Under the pieces are notes generated by a model. The model had not been told where the DNA came from, did not search any database, and saw only the letters and a program-made list of their open reading frames with translations. From assembly GCF_000202835.1 (NCBI RefSeq), contig NC_015186.1:682001-746000 (forward strand): a stretch of 64,000 bases of DNA, read 5' to 3'. How positions within the stretch are numbered: position 1 is the first letter of the stretch; every line of letters starts with the position of its first letter. The translations under genes were made by a program, and so were the position numbers. This document shows, piece after piece, positions 10,237-20,517 of the stretch. Origin of the DNA: Acidiphilium multivorum AIU301. GTDB lineage: Bacteria > Pseudomonadota > Alphaproteobacteria > Acetobacterales > Acetobacteraceae.

Positions 10237-10261
10237 CCGGCGCGCCCGGCTCGGGCGCGCC
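10237..10261 (-). promoter_or_regulatory. intercistronic stem-loop between potF and puuA
   Basis: An 11-bp perfect GC stem (CGGCGCGCCCG / CGGGCGCGCCG) with a 3-nt loop sits just after the potF stop and about 100 nt before the puuA start. There is no T-tract on the transcript strand, so it is more likely a 3' stabiliser or attenuating hairpin than a full terminator. Binding-protein genes in ABC operons are commonly followed by such structures, which raise their mRNA relative to downstream genes. Confidence 0.6.
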
Positions 10262-10269
10262 GTCGTCGT

Positions 10270-11346
10270 TCAGTGCTGGCGGACCGCGGTCCAGATCGCA
10301 CCGAATTCCTTGGTCTGCGCCGGCGTCAGCGCGGGAATGAAGCTGAGCCGCTTCATCTGCGCCGCGGTCGGCGTGACCAGCGGCTGCTTGATGGCCTTGT
10401 CGAGATACGGCTCCGAGGCCGCATTCGGGCTCGGATACATGTTGAAGTTCGACAGCTCCGCCCCCTCCTTGGCACCGAGGATGAAGTTGATGAACTTGTA
10501 GGCGAGCTCGGGATTCGGTGCGTGGGTCGGGATCGCCATGTTGTCCACCCAGGCCTCCGAGCCTTCCTTGGGCAGGATCCAGCCGATATTGAGGCAGGTC
10601 TTGTCAGCATAGCACTGCGCGACGCTGCCGCTCCAGGTCATCCCGATCGCGACGACGCCCTTCTTGAGCTGCTGCATCGTCGGATCGCCATCGACGAAGC
10701 CGGAGAAGTTCGGCCGCTTGACCTGCTTCTCGATCAGTTTCGCCGCCTTGATCCAGGCGGCCTTGGTCTTGCAGGCGAAGCCCTCGCCGAGATAGGCGCA
10801 GGCCGCCCCGATCAGATCGCGCCCCGAACCCTTCATCATCGAGAACGGGTAGCTCGCGTTGTATTTCGGGTCGAACAGTGCTGCCCAGCTCTCTGGCGGG
10901 TTCTTGATCTTGTCCTTGTTGTAGCCGATCACGATCGTGCCCCACTGATAGGGGACGACGTGAGTGTCGTGCGGATCGTAGCTGACGTTCTGGAAGCGCG
11001 GCAGCAAATTCTTGAAGTTCGGCAGTTTGGACTTGTCGAGCTTGCGGATCAGCCCCTGCTGGACGAGCTGCGGAATGTAGTAGCTCGACGGGACGACCAC
11101 GTCATACTGCGAGTCGCCGCCGGCACGCAGCTTCGCGTCGAGTTCGGAATTCGAATCGTAGTACGTCTGCACGACATTGCAGCCGCAATAGGCCTCGAAC
11201 TTCTTGATCAGGCCCTTGCCGATATAGTCCTGCCAGTTGAACAGGTAGAGCGTCTTGCCCGCGGCATGCGCGGCCGGCGCGCCACCGCCGATCGCGATGA
11301 GCGCGGCAAGCGCACCTCCCGCGATCTTCCCCATGAGTCCCTTCAT
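10270..11346 (-). CDS. potF: periplasmic putrescine/polyamine-binding protein of ABC transporter
   Basis: The precursor (358 residues) begins with a Sec signal (Lys near the N-terminus, hydrophobic core, likely cleavage after AHA). The mature protein opens with KTLYLFNWQDYIGKGLIKKFE, typical of PotD/PotF binding proteins, with later PSSYYIPQLVQQGLI and YQWGTIVIGYNKDKI blocks. It delivers polyamine to PotGHI. The ATG at 11346 is chosen because AGGAGG lies 6 nt upstream; the frame extends to 11373 without such support. It is fourth in the potG-H-I-F series, separated from potI by about 70 nt and followed by a strong stem-loop. Putrescine versus spermidine specificity is inferred from the neighbouring puu genes. 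Confidence 0.9.
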   Translation of the reverse strand: MKGLMGKIAGGALAALIAIGGGAPAAHAAGKTLYLFNWQDYIGKGLIKKFEAYCGCNVVQTYYDSNSELDAKLRAGGDSQYDVVVPSSYYIPQLVQQGLIRKLDKSKLPNFKNLLPRFQNVSYDPHDTHVVPYQWGTIVIGYNKDKIKNPPESWAALFDPKYNASYPFSMMKGSGRDLIGAACAYLGEGFACKTKAAWIKAAKLIEKQVKRPNFSGFVDGDPTMQQLKKGVVAIGMTWSGSVAQCYADKTCLNIGWILPKEGSEAWVDNMAIPTHAPNPELAYKFINFILGAKEGAELSNFNMYPSPNAASEPYLDKAIKQPLVTPTAAQMKRLSFIPALTPAQTKEFGAIWTAVRQH

Positions 11347-11418
11347 CAAAAACCTCCTGTAGCGTTGATTCATCCGCGTTGCCGCGTCGTCATCCGTTGC
11401 CTGTGCGGCTCGTCCGTC

Positions 11419-12261
11419 TCAGTCTCCAGGTCGCGCGACGAGCTTTCGCGCCCGGTTTCTCGTGAACATGTATTGCAGCAGCCCGGTGCCGATGACGGTG
11501 GCGATCATCAGCGTGGCCAGCGCGTTGATGTCGGGCGACACGCCCTTCCGCGCCACCGCGCTGTAGATGTAGATCGGCAGCGTCGTGCTGCCCGGCCCGG
11601 CGGTGAAGAAGCTGATCGTGAAATCGTCGATCGACAGCGTGAAGGCGAGCAGGAAACCGCCGATGATCGCCGGCCGGATCACCGGCACGGTCAGGTGCAG
11701 GAAGGATTGCCGCGCATCGGCGTAGAGATCGTGCGAGGCCTCGAACATGTTGGGATCGAGCCCCGACAGCCGCGCGAACACCACGAGGGCGACGAACGGT
11801 GCCTCGAAGGTGACATGCGCGATGCCCATCGTCAGCAGCCCGGCGGCCAGAAATCCGGTCGCGCTGTGGATGAAGCTGAAGAAGATCAGCTCCGAAATCC
11901 CGAACACCAGGCTCGGCATGATGATCGGCGTGTAGATGATCAGGCTCGGCAGCGCGCTGGCGATGCCGGTCGCGTTGCGGTCGCGGTAACGATAGAGGCC
12001 GAAGCCCATCAGCGTGCCCAGAGCCGTCCCCAGGATCGAGGAGCCGATCGCCAGCGTCAGCGATCGCCGGAACGCCGCGATGACCTCGGGCGAATGCAGC
12101 AGGTCGGCATACCAGTAGAAGGTCTGTCCCTTCGCCAGCGGCGGCGGCGCGAAGGAAAAGATCGCGATCAGAAGGAGCGGCGCATAGAGCAGCAGATAGA
12201 CCGGCAGGCTCATCGCCAGCAGCGAACGGCGCGTCGATTTTCCCATCGAGATGGCCATCAT
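11419..12261 (-). CDS. potI: polyamine ABC transporter permease (PotI-like)
   Basis: A 280-residue inner-membrane protein with about six membrane segments and the binding-protein-dependent permease EAA-type loop (EASHDLYADARQSFLHLTVPVIRPAIIGG), which contacts the ATPase. It is the second of two permeases, following potH by 7 nt, and completes the heterodimeric channel. ATG at 12261 or the adjacent ATG at 12258 could start; GAGG lies 5 nt upstream. Confidence 0.9.
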   Translation of the reverse strand: MMAISMGKSTRRSLLAMSLPVYLLLYAPLLLIAIFSFAPPPLAKGQTFYWYADLLHSPEVIAAFRRSLTLAIGSSILGTALGTLMGFGLYRYRDRNATGIASALPSLIIYTPIIMPSLVFGISELIFFSFIHSATGFLAAGLLTMGIAHVTFEAPFVALVVFARLSGLDPNMFEASHDLYADARQSFLHLTVPVIRPAIIGGFLLAFTLSIDDFTISFFTAGPGSTTLPIYIYSAVARKGVSPDINALATLMIATVIGTGLLQYMFTRNRARKLVARPGD

Positions 12262-12268
12262 CCGCGCC

Positions 12269-13201
12269 TCACATCATGCTCTCTTCGGCGCCGCCGAGCC
12301 GCTTGCTCAGCACGCGGAAGGCGAGCAGCCCCGCACAGGTGAACACCAGCATGAAGATCGTCAGCGCCGCCCCGTAGGGCCAGTTCGGCGTTTCCAGGAA
12401 CTGCGAGGCGATCAGCGAGCCGATCATCATCGACTTGCCGCCGCCGAGCAGCGTCGGCACCACGTAATCGCCGAAGGCCGGGATGACGACGAGAATGATG
12501 CCCGAGAGCAGCCCCGGCAGCGTCTGCGGAAACACCGTGTTCCAGAACAGCCTGGGGCCGGAGGCGTAGAGATCCCGCCCGGCCTCGACCAGCGCCCAGT
12601 CGAGCTTCTCCGCCGCGGCGTAGAGCGGCACGACCATGTAGGGCAAATAATTGTAGGTCAGCCCGATCTGCATCGCGAGCACGCCCGGAAACAGGCCGAG
12701 ATGCGGCTGCAGCAGCCCGAGCGACTGCACGAGATGCGACAGCGCCGATTCCGGCCCAAGCAGCTCCATCCACGCATAGGTCCGCACCACCTGGTTGGTC
12801 CAGGACGGCAGCACGATGAACAGCAGCAGAAGTGGCCGCGCCGCCGGCGGGCGGGTGACGATGTAGAACACGACCGGATAGGCGAACAGCACGGTCAGCA
12901 CGCCGGCGCTCATTGCCTGGATGAGCGACCGCACGAGCACCGTGATGTTGCCGGAACTCCAGCCCAGGATCGAATAGCCGGCAACCTCGCGCAACGGCTG
13001 CAGGGTTAGCGGCAATTCGGGTCCACCATAGCTGCCCGAGGTGAAGAAACCGATGCCGAGCAGAATGGCGCTCGGCAATACGAGGAACAGCACGATCCAG
13101 GTGAGGCCCGGCCCGGCGGTGACCCAAAGCCGCAAGGCGCGGCCGAGGCGCTCCGCCCGCGCGGCACTGCCTCGCCGTGCGTCTGCCGTCGTTGCGCTCA
13201 T
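12269..13201 (-). CDS. potH: polyamine ABC transporter permease (PotH-like)
   Basis: The 310-residue permease has an N-terminal cytoplasmic tail, then about six membrane segments. The EAA loop reads EAGRDLYASGPRLFWNTVFPQTLPGLLSG. With PotI it forms the membrane channel for putrescine entry. Its ATG overlaps the potG stop (ATGA at 13198-13201), showing translational coupling in the importer operon. Confidence 0.9.
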   Translation of the reverse strand: MSATTADARRGSAARAERLGRALRLWVTAGPGLTWIVLFLVLPSAILLGIGFFTSGSYGGPELPLTLQPLREVAGYSILGWSSGNITVLVRSLIQAMSAGVLTVLFAYPVVFYIVTRPPAARPLLLLFIVLPSWTNQVVRTYAWMELLGPESALSHLVQSLGLLQPHLGLFPGVLAMQIGLTYNYLPYMVVPLYAAAEKLDWALVEAGRDLYASGPRLFWNTVFPQTLPGLLSGIILVVIPAFGDYVVPTLLGGGKSMMIGSLIASQFLETPNWPYGAALTIFMLVFTCAGLLAFRVLSKRLGGAEESMM

Positions 13202-14304
13202 GAGCCGATGAGCACGATATTTTCGGGCTTCAGCTCGCAGGTCACCGCCTCGCCGGGCCGCCAGCTGCGTTCGGCCGCCTGGTTGTTGGTGTCGTAGACG
13301 AGCAGCGGCGCGCCATTTTCCAGCTCCACCCGGTACTGCGTCGAGGCGCCCATGTAGATCGCCTCGCGCACCACGCCGGCAACCATGTTCGGCCGCCCCG
13401 TCGGTGCGCCGCTTTCGCTGTACATCCAGATCTTCTCGGGCCGGATCATCGCCGTGCCGGAGGCCGGATCCGGGTTGCCGATCGCCAGCGGTCCGAGCGG
13501 CGTGTCGATCAGCCCGCCGGGCAGGGCGGTGACTGGCCAGATATTCGACAGCCCCAGGAATTCGGCGACGAAAACGCTCGAAGGCCGCTCATACACATCA
13601 AGCACCGGTCCGACCTGGAGCAGCCGCCCGCGCTGCATCACCCCGATCCGGTCGCTCATCACCAGCGCCTCGTGCTGGTCGTGGGTGACGAAAATGAAGG
13701 TCATGCCAAGCCTTTTCTGCATCCGCATCAGCTCGACCTGCAATTCCGCGCGCAGCTTGGCGTCGAGCGCGGAAAGCGGTTCGTCGAGCAGGACCACCTC
13801 GGGCTCGTTGACCAGCGCGCGGGCGAGGGCAACGCGCTGGCGCTGCCCGCCGGAAAGCTGCGCCGGATTGCGATTGGCGAAGGCGTCGATCTGCAGCAGT
13901 TCCATGATCCGCCGTGTCCGCTCGCGCCGTTCAGCCTTCGCGACCCCCCGCATCCGCAGCCCGAAGGCGATGTTCTCCGCCACCGTCAGATGCGGGAACA
14001 GCGCATAGGACTGGAACACCGTGTTCACCGGACGGCGATGCGCCGGCACCGCCTGCATCTCTCGCCCGGAGACCAGGATGCGTCCGGAATCGGGTGTCTC
14101 GAAACCGGCGATCATGCGCAGCAACGTGGTCTTGCCGCAGCCGGAAGGGCCGAGCAGGGTGAAGAATTCGCCTGGATGTATCACCAGATTGATGCGGTCT
14201 ACGGCAACGACATCGGCGGCGAAAACGCGGCTGATGTCTTCGAGGACAATCTGGCCGCGTCGATCGGCCACGGCCGGTTCGCTTGCTGCGTCGTGCGGTT
14301 TCAT
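13198..14304 (-). CDS. potG: polyamine ABC transporter ATP-binding protein
   Basis: The ATPase has Walker A GPSGCGKTTLL, Q-loop TVFQSYALFPHL, signature LSGGQRQRVALARAL, Walker B VVLLDEPLSALD and switch His in FVTHDQHEAL. A C-terminal TOBE domain follows. It powers PotFHI. The start is uncertain. ATG at 14304 (MKPHDAASE) gives 368 residues, close to the family norm. In-frame ATG at 14331 and GTG at 14394 would add residues that look like read-through. No convincing SD precedes any of them. It is the first gene of the leftward polyamine operon. Confidence 0.9.
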   Translation of the reverse strand: MKPHDAASEPAVADRRGQIVLEDISRVFAADVVAVDRINLVIHPGEFFTLLGPSGCGKTTLLRMIAGFETPDSGRILVSGREMQAVPAHRRPVNTVFQSYALFPHLTVAENIAFGLRMRGVAKAERRERTRRIMELLQIDAFANRNPAQLSGGQRQRVALARALVNEPEVVLLDEPLSALDAKLRAELQVELMRMQKRLGMTFIFVTHDQHEALVMSDRIGVMQRGRLLQVGPVLDVYERPSSVFVAEFLGLSNIWPVTALPGGLIDTPLGPLAIGNPDPASGTAMIRPEKIWMYSESGAPTGRPNMVAGVVREAIYMGASTQYRVELENGAPLLVYDTNNQAAERSWRPGEAVTCELKPENIVLIGS

Positions 14305-14694
14305 GGCCGCCGAGACTACCGGGCCCGCCATCAGCCGCAAGCCCCCGTTGATGACGTTCGCGCGGCGCCACGGCGTTCCGGCGCAGTAATCCACTTCATG
14401 CGATCTCCCAGCTTTCGGGCAGGTGGTCCCTGCCGGACGGTTCGGTTCTTGTGCTGGCTTATGCTCCCAATGCGCAAAGCATCGCGAAAGTCGCGACGGT
14501 CGTCAAGAATAATCAACGACAAAATATCATGATGTCGAAATTTCCCGGGACGGCACAGGATTTCGGTTGAAAGATTTGGTCTTTCTTTGCGGAATGTAAG
14601 CGACGATCGCGTAAGCTGGTTGCGCGAGCGGGATGGCGCGGCTAGGCTCTGATTATTATTCTAAACACTACAGCGTCGCGAAAGGATTCTGTCC
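14305..14694. promoter_or_regulatory. divergent control region between potG and ald
   Basis: This gap separates the importer/puu operon from the ald-puuR operon and must hold both promoters. Its right half is AT-richer than the neighbouring genes. It has a perfect inverted repeat GAAAGA-N5-TCTTTC (14569-14585), a GCGA..TCGC element near 14603, and an AAAGGA SD before ald. No gene is recognised. The inverted repeat is a plausible site for the PuuR-like repressor encoded just downstream, but this is inference; the sequence does not resemble the E. coli PuuR operator. Confidence 0.45.
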
Positions 14695-15810
<1,116 letters not shown>

Positions 15811-15812
15811 GC

Positions 15813-16424
15813 ATGGACGCCGACGCGCCCGAACCGCCAGACCCTCCCGATCCATCCGATCCGGCAACCGCCGCCGATGCGGGCGTCGGCGCGCGTTTGC
15901 GCCGGATGCGCCAGATCTTCGGCCTCACCCAGCGCGAGCTTGCCCGTCGCGCCGGCGTGACCAACGGCGCCATTTCGCTGATCGAGCAGGGGCGGGTCAG
16001 CCCGTCGATCTCCTCGCTGAAGAAAATCCTCGATGGCATCCCGATGTCCCTCGCCGAGTTCTTCACGCTCGATCTGACCGCGCCGGAGGATGTGTTCTTC
16101 ACCGCCGCCGACCTTACCGAAATCGCCTTCGACGAGCGGATCTCCTTCCGCATGGTCGGTCGGCGCCTGAAGGACCGGGCGTTGCAGATGCTGCACGAAA
16201 CCTACAGCCCCGGCGCCGATACCGGCGAGGCGATGCTCCGTCACGAGGGCGAGGAGGCTGGCGTCATCATCCGCGGCCGCATCGTCGTCACCGTCGGCGA
16301 CCAGGAACGCACCCTCGGCGCCGGCGAGGCCTACTATTTCCGCAGCCGGATCCCGCATCGCTTCCGCAACCCGTTCGACGAGGTCTGCGAGGTGATCAGC
16401 GCCAACACACCGCCGAGCTTCTGA
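15813..16424 (+). CDS. puuR: XRE-cupin transcriptional regulator, PuuR-like
   Basis: A roughly 203-residue protein: an acidic Pro-rich leader (1-25), then a helix-turn-helix (RLRRMRQIFGLTQRELARRAGVTNGAISLIEQG, about 28-62). A linker leads to a C-terminal cupin barrel (about 120-195) with GEEAGVIIRGRIVVTVGD and GEAYYFRSRIPHRFRNP. PuuR represses putrescine utilisation genes and is released by putrescine. The gene starts 2 nt after the ald stop, so it is co-expressed with ald and probably autoregulated from the divergent region. Confidence 0.85.
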   Translation: MDADAPEPPDPPDPSDPATAADAGVGARLRRMRQIFGLTQRELARRAGVTNGAISLIEQGRVSPSISSLKKILDGIPMSLAEFFTLDLTAPEDVFFTAADLTEIAFDERISFRMVGRRLKDRALQMLHETYSPGADTGEAMLRHEGEEAGVIIRGRIVVTVGDQERTLGAGEAYYFRSRIPHRFRNPFDEVCEVISANTPPSF

Positions 16425-16466
16425 ACCGGCACATTCCGGTTGAACAGCGCCGCCGGAGCCGATACT

Positions 16467-16483
16467 GTGTCACGCGATGACAC
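16467..16483. promoter_or_regulatory. perfect inverted repeat upstream of the transaminase gene
   Basis: GTGTCA-N5-TGACAC lies 43 nt after the puuR stop and 194 nt before the transaminase ATG. Its size suits a dimeric HTH regulator. It may allow independent control of the second half of the rightward operon. No T-tract follows, so a terminator is unlikely. Confidence 0.4.
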
Positions 16484-16620
16484 GCTTCGGTGAAACCAGG
16501 TCCGATCCGGCCCGCCGCGCGGCGACGCTCCGCCTCGTCGCCCCGCGCGCCGGCCTCGACCTGCAAGCCGAGATGCTGCGCCTCTGCGCGCGAATCGGTT
16601 TCAGCCCGCCCCGCTCCTGA
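16477..16620 (+). pseudogene. 47-residue ORF, possible remnant of a GNAT acetyltransferase C-terminus
   Basis: The frame from ATG 16477 to TGA 16620 lies in the 252-nt gap between puuR and the transaminase gene. It ends in EMLRLCARIGFSPPRS, which resembles the closing ML-L-R-GF segment of GNAT domains. There is no SD and the N-terminal acetyl-CoA-binding motif is absent. It may be a decayed gene end or a chance frame in GC-rich DNA. Confidence 0.15.
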
Positions 16621-16676
16621 TCGTTGCCGTCACGCGGCCCCGGCCGTCACCCACGCACGACACAACGGAGTAGATC

Positions 16677-18053
16677 ATGTCCGACCAGACCATTGCCTTC
16701 GACTGGCAGGCGGCCGACGCTGCCCACCATCTCCACCCGTTTTCCGACCACAAATCCCTCCACGAGGGGCGCGTCCGCATCATCACCGGCGGTGACGGCG
16801 TCTGGCTGACCGACGATCAGGGCCGCCGCGTCCTCGATGCGATGGCCGGCCTCTGGTGCGTCGCCGCCGGCTACGGGCGCGAGGAACTGGTCGAGGCTTC
16901 GGCGGCGCAGATGCGCGCGCTGCCCTTCTACAACACCTTCTTCAAGACCTCGACGCGCCCGGTCATCGCCCTCGCCGAGCGTCTCGCCGCGATGGCGCCG
17001 GGCGACCTGAACCACGCCTTCTTCGCCTGCTCCGGCTCCGAAGCGGTCGATACCGCGCTGCGCATGGCCCGCACCTACTGGATCACACGCGGCAAGCCCG
17101 CCAAGCGCATCGTCATCGGCCGCGAATACGGCTATCACGGCTCGACCACGCTGGGTGCTGCCGCCGGCGGGATGAAGGACATGCACCGCCAGGGTGCCGC
17201 GCTGCCCGACTTCGCCCATATCATGCCGCCCTACTGGTATGGCCGCGGCAGCCAGATGGACCCGGCCGAATTCGGCGTGCACGCCGCCCGCGCGCTGGAA
17301 GCGAAAATCGCCGAACTCGGGGCCGACAACATCGCCGCCTTCATCGGCGAGCCGATCCAGGGCGCCGGCGGCGTCATCATCCCGCCCGCGACCTACTGGC
17401 CGGAAATCCAGCGCATCTGCCGCGAGAACGACATCCTGCTGATCGCCGACGAGGTGATCTGCGGCTTCGGCCGCACCGGCCGCATGTTCGGCTGCGAAAC
17501 CTTCGGCATCCAGCCTGACATGATGACCCTCGCCAAGGCCATCACCTCCGGCTACGCGCCGCTCTCCGCCGTCATGGTGGGCGACCGCGTGGCCGAGGTG
17601 CTGATCAACGAGACCGGCGAGTTCTATCACGGCTTCACCTATTCCGGTCATCCGGTCTCCTGCGCCGTCGCCCTCGCCAATCTCGACATCATCGAGCGCG
17701 AGGATCTTGCCGCCCGCGCCGCCGCCAGCGGCGAGATCCTGCGCGAAAGGCTGCATGCCGCGCTGGACGACCTGCCGATCGTCGGCGAGATCCGCGGCGT
17801 CGGCCTGATCGGCGCGATCGAGCTGACCGCCGACCGGCGCACCCGCCGCCCCTTCGAGAAGACGGGCCGCGTCGGCACGATCTGCCGCGACCACTGCTTC
17901 GCCAACGACCTGGTGATGCGCGCGGTGCGCGACACGATGGTGTTCGCGCCGCCGCTGATCATCGGCGAAGCGGAAATCGATGACATGGTCGCCCGCGCCC
18001 GTCGCGCCATCACCGCGACGATGGATGAAGTGCGCGGCGAGATGGCGGTCTGA
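16677..18053 (+). CDS. class III aminotransferase, putrescine:pyruvate-like (SpuC-like)
   Basis: This PLP enzyme (458 residues) has the class III features: FFACSGSEAVDTALRMAR (phosphate-binding region), GYHGSTT, FIGEPIQGAGGVIIPP, and LLIADEVICGFGRTG with the PLP-pyridine Asp. The Schiff-base Lys lies in MTLAKAITSGYAPLSAVMV. The N-terminus with HLHPFSDHKSLHEGR, ending in the WCVAAGYGR region, is typical of omega-amine:pyruvate transaminases such as SpuC. Position next to ald, puuR and two GS-like genes supports putrescine (or a related diamine) as donor and pyruvate as acceptor. The downstream GS-like gene starts 1 nt after the stop. Confidence 0.85.
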   Translation: MSDQTIAFDWQAADAAHHLHPFSDHKSLHEGRVRIITGGDGVWLTDDQGRRVLDAMAGLWCVAAGYGREELVEASAAQMRALPFYNTFFKTSTRPVIALAERLAAMAPGDLNHAFFACSGSEAVDTALRMARTYWITRGKPAKRIVIGREYGYHGSTTLGAAAGGMKDMHRQGAALPDFAHIMPPYWYGRGSQMDPAEFGVHAARALEAKIAELGADNIAAFIGEPIQGAGGVIIPPATYWPEIQRICRENDILLIADEVICGFGRTGRMFGCETFGIQPDMMTLAKAITSGYAPLSAVMVGDRVAEVLINETGEFYHGFTYSGHPVSCAVALANLDIIEREDLAARAAASGEILRERLHAALDDLPIVGEIRGVGLIGAIELTADRRTRRPFEKTGRVGTICRDHCFANDLVMRAVRDTMVFAPPLIIGEAEIDDMVARARRAITATMDEVRGEMAV

Positions 18054-18054
18054 C

Positions 18055-19416
18055 ATGGACGCGATGGCGGCGTCGGCGGACCGGCGCGCGCTGCTCGCCG
18101 ATTGCGAGCTGATCGAGGCGTTCATCATCGATGTGAACGGCGTTCCCCGCGGCAAGTGGCTGCAGCGCGACCGGGCGGACGCGCTGTTTACCGGCGGCGT
18201 CGCCCTGCCGCGCTCGGCCTACCTGCTCGACATCTGGGGGCGGGACATCGTCGAGGGCGGCATCGCCTTCGACACCGGCGACCCGGACGGCAAGTGCTTC
18301 GCCGTGCCGCACAGCGTCGCCATCATGCCCTGGGCCGAGGGCCGCGCCGCCCAGGCGCTGCTCACCATGCAGGAGCCGGACGGCTCGCTCTTCTACGCCG
18401 ATCCGCGCGGCGTGCTGTCCCGCGTGATCGACCGCCTCGCCGCGCGCGGCCTCACCGCGGCGGTCGGGATCGAGCTGGAATTCTACCTGCTCGACCCGAA
18501 CCGGACCGGCGGGCAGCGTGTCGCCCCGCGCGGCGCCGATGAAAGCCACTGGCGCGGGTGGCAGACGGATACGCTGGGGCTCTGGGAGATCCACGACTAC
18601 GAACCCGTGCTGCGCGATCTTCTGCGCGCGGCGGACGCCCAGTCGATCGCGCTCGACACGCTGATCAGCGAGAACGGCCCCGGCCAGTTCGAGGTCACGC
18701 TGCACTACGCGGCGGATGCGCTGCGCATGGCCGACGACGCGGTGCTGTTCAAGCGCTCGGTCAAGCACATCGCCCGCAAGCACGGCCTCGCCGCGACCTT
18801 CATGGCCAAGCCCTTCGGCAACTGGGCCGGCAGCGGCATGCATGTCCATGTTTCGCTGCTCGACCGCGCCGGCCGCAACGTCTTCACCGGCGATGCCGCG
18901 CGCGCCGCCCCGGCACTCTACCATGCGCTCGGCGGCCTCGTCGCGGCGATGCCGGACACGATGCTGACCTTCGCCCCGCACGCCAATTCCTACCGCCGCT
19001 TCGCCCCCGGCACCCACGCGCCCGTCTTTGGCGACTGGGGGCACGACAACCGCATGTCCTCGATCCGGGTGATCAATGCCGACCCCGCCGCGGCCCGCAT
19101 CGAGCACCGCGTCGCCGGGGCCGACTGCAATCCCTATCTCGTCCTCGCCGCCCTGCTCGGCGCGATGGACAAGGGGATCGGGGAGGGGGCCGATCCGGGC
19201 GAGGAAACCTTCGGCGACAAGGTGGCCGCCACCGCGCCGCGCCTGCCAATCGCCTGGAGCCAGGCCACCGAGCGCTTCGCCAGCTCGCCCCTTACCCGCG
19301 CGATCTTCGGCGAAAGCTTCCAGTCCATCTTCGCCGCCTGCAAGCGCCAGGAAATCGCCGAGTTCCGTCGCCGGATCTCGGACGTCGAGTACGACGCCTA
19401 TCTGAAGAACGCCTGA
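18055..19416 (+). CDS. glutamine synthetase-like gamma-glutamyl-polyamine synthetase, second paralogue
   Basis: The 453-residue GS-fold ligase has ELIEAFIIDVNGVPRGKWLQ at the N-terminus, IELEFYLLD, ENGPGQFEVTLHY, MAKPFGNWAGSGMHVHVS, and HRVAGADCNPYLVLAALLG. It therefore belongs to the PuuA-like rather than the nitrogen-assimilating class. The ATG at 18055 is 1 nt after the transaminase stop; the frame is open further upstream but that part overlaps the transaminase. It differs clearly from the puuA at 8794-10134, so the locus carries two gamma-glutamylation enzymes, perhaps for different amines or induction conditions. Confidence 0.83.
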   Translation: MDAMAASADRRALLADCELIEAFIIDVNGVPRGKWLQRDRADALFTGGVALPRSAYLLDIWGRDIVEGGIAFDTGDPDGKCFAVPHSVAIMPWAEGRAAQALLTMQEPDGSLFYADPRGVLSRVIDRLAARGLTAAVGIELEFYLLDPNRTGGQRVAPRGADESHWRGWQTDTLGLWEIHDYEPVLRDLLRAADAQSIALDTLISENGPGQFEVTLHYAADALRMADDAVLFKRSVKHIARKHGLAATFMAKPFGNWAGSGMHVHVSLLDRAGRNVFTGDAARAAPALYHALGGLVAAMPDTMLTFAPHANSYRRFAPGTHAPVFGDWGHDNRMSSIRVINADPAAARIEHRVAGADCNPYLVLAALLGAMDKGIGEGADPGEETFGDKVAATAPRLPIAWSQATERFASSPLTRAIFGESFQSIFAACKRQEIAEFRRRISDVEYDAYLKNA

Positions 19417-19428
19417 CCCGGCGCCACG

Positions 19429-20517
19429 TCAGAACAGCGAAAGCTGGGCGGATGCCGCCTTCGCCGGCGGCTTCGCGAACTGCCCGCAATCGAGCGGCGG
19501 CGGCGCGTCGCTCAGCCCGAACTGCCGCGCCGCCCGGTGGAAGCGCGCGCGCAGCAGCGCGGCATATGCGCCGGTGCCGCGGAACCGGCTGCCGAACGCG
19601 GCATCGTTGAGCGCGCCGCCGCGGGTCTGGCGGATCAGGCTCAGCACATGCGCGGCGCGGTCTGGCATGGTGCGCTTCAGCCAGTCCTCGAACAATGCGC
19701 CGAGTTCGTGCGGCAGGCGCAGCAGGATGGCGCTGGCGCAGGACGCGCCGGCCCTGGCGCTCGCTTCGAGAATCCGCTCGAGCTCGGCGTCGTTCACCCC
19801 CGGTATCATCGGCGCCGCCAGCACGCCGACCGGAATTCCCGCCGCCTTCAGTCCTGTGATCGCATCGAGCCGCCGCCCCGGCGCCGCCGCGCGCGGCTCC
19901 ATCGCCCGCGCGAGTCGCGCGTCCAGCGTCGTCACCGAGAGGTGCACACGGGCCAGGTTGCGCGCTGCCATCCGCCCGAGAATGTCGACATCCCGCAGCA
20001 CCCCGGCCGACTTGGTGACGATGGACACCGGATGCCCGAACCGCTCCAGAACTTCCAGCACCGCGCGGGTCAGCCGCAGCTGCCGCTCCACCGGCTGATA
20101 CGGGTCGGTGTTCGATCCGAGCACGATCGGCGCCGCCTGGTAGCCCTTGCGCGAAAGCTCCCGTTCCAGAAGCGTCGCCGCCTCCGGCTTGAAGACCAGC
20201 TTCGTCTCGAAATCGAGCCCCGGCGACATGCCGATCCACGCATGGGTCGGCCGCGCATAGCAATAGATGCAGCCATGCTCGCAGCCCCGATAGGGATTCA
20301 GCCCGCGATCGAAGCCGAGATCCGGGCTGTCGTTCCGGCTGATGACCGATTTCGTCGCATCGCGGATCAGCACGGTGGCCGGTGGCGGCGGCGCTTCGTC
20401 CAGCGTGCCCCAGCCGTCATCGAATGCGTCCTGCCGCACCGTCTCGAACCGGTTCGGCGGGTCCAGTCTTGTGCCGCGACCATCCGGCCGCAGCTTTCGG
20501 GGAATGACCGTTTCCAT
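19429..20517 (-). CDS. radical SAM protein of the SplB-related PA0069 family
   Basis: The 362-residue protein has the radical SAM cysteine motif C-x3-C-x2-C in NPYRGCEHGCIYCYARPTH, preceded by a basic leader (VIPRKLRPDGRGTRLDPPNRFE). It falls with the COG1533 group that includes spore photoproduct lyase. The CIYCYARPTHAW signature and LGSNTDPYQPVE block are characteristic of this small family, whose reaction is unknown. Two SOS boxes lie in its promoter and 5' end, one abutting the ATG, so a DNA-damage role is likely. It is convergent with the second GS-like gene and alone in its transcription unit. Confidence 0.85.
   Translation of the reverse strand: METVIPRKLRPDGRGTRLDPPNRFETVRQDAFDDGWGTLDEAPPPPATVLIRDATKSVISRNDSPDLGFDRGLNPYRGCEHGCIYCYARPTHAWIGMSPGLDFETKLVFKPEAATLLERELSRKGYQAAPIVLGSNTDPYQPVERQLRLTRAVLEVLERFGHPVSIVTKSAGVLRDVDILGRMAARNLARVHLSVTTLDARLARAMEPRAAAPGRRLDAITGLKAAGIPVGVLAAPMIPGVNDAELERILEASARAGASCASAILLRLPHELGALFEDWLKRTMPDRAAHVLSLIRQTRGGALNDAAFGSRFRGTGAYAALLRARFHRAARQFGLSDAPPPLDCGQFAKPPAKAASAQLSLF

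Noticed and set aside
9748-12342. 864-residue rightward frame opposite puuA, potF and potI
   Set aside because: Spans three real genes in antisense; composition dominated by Arg, Asp and Gly.
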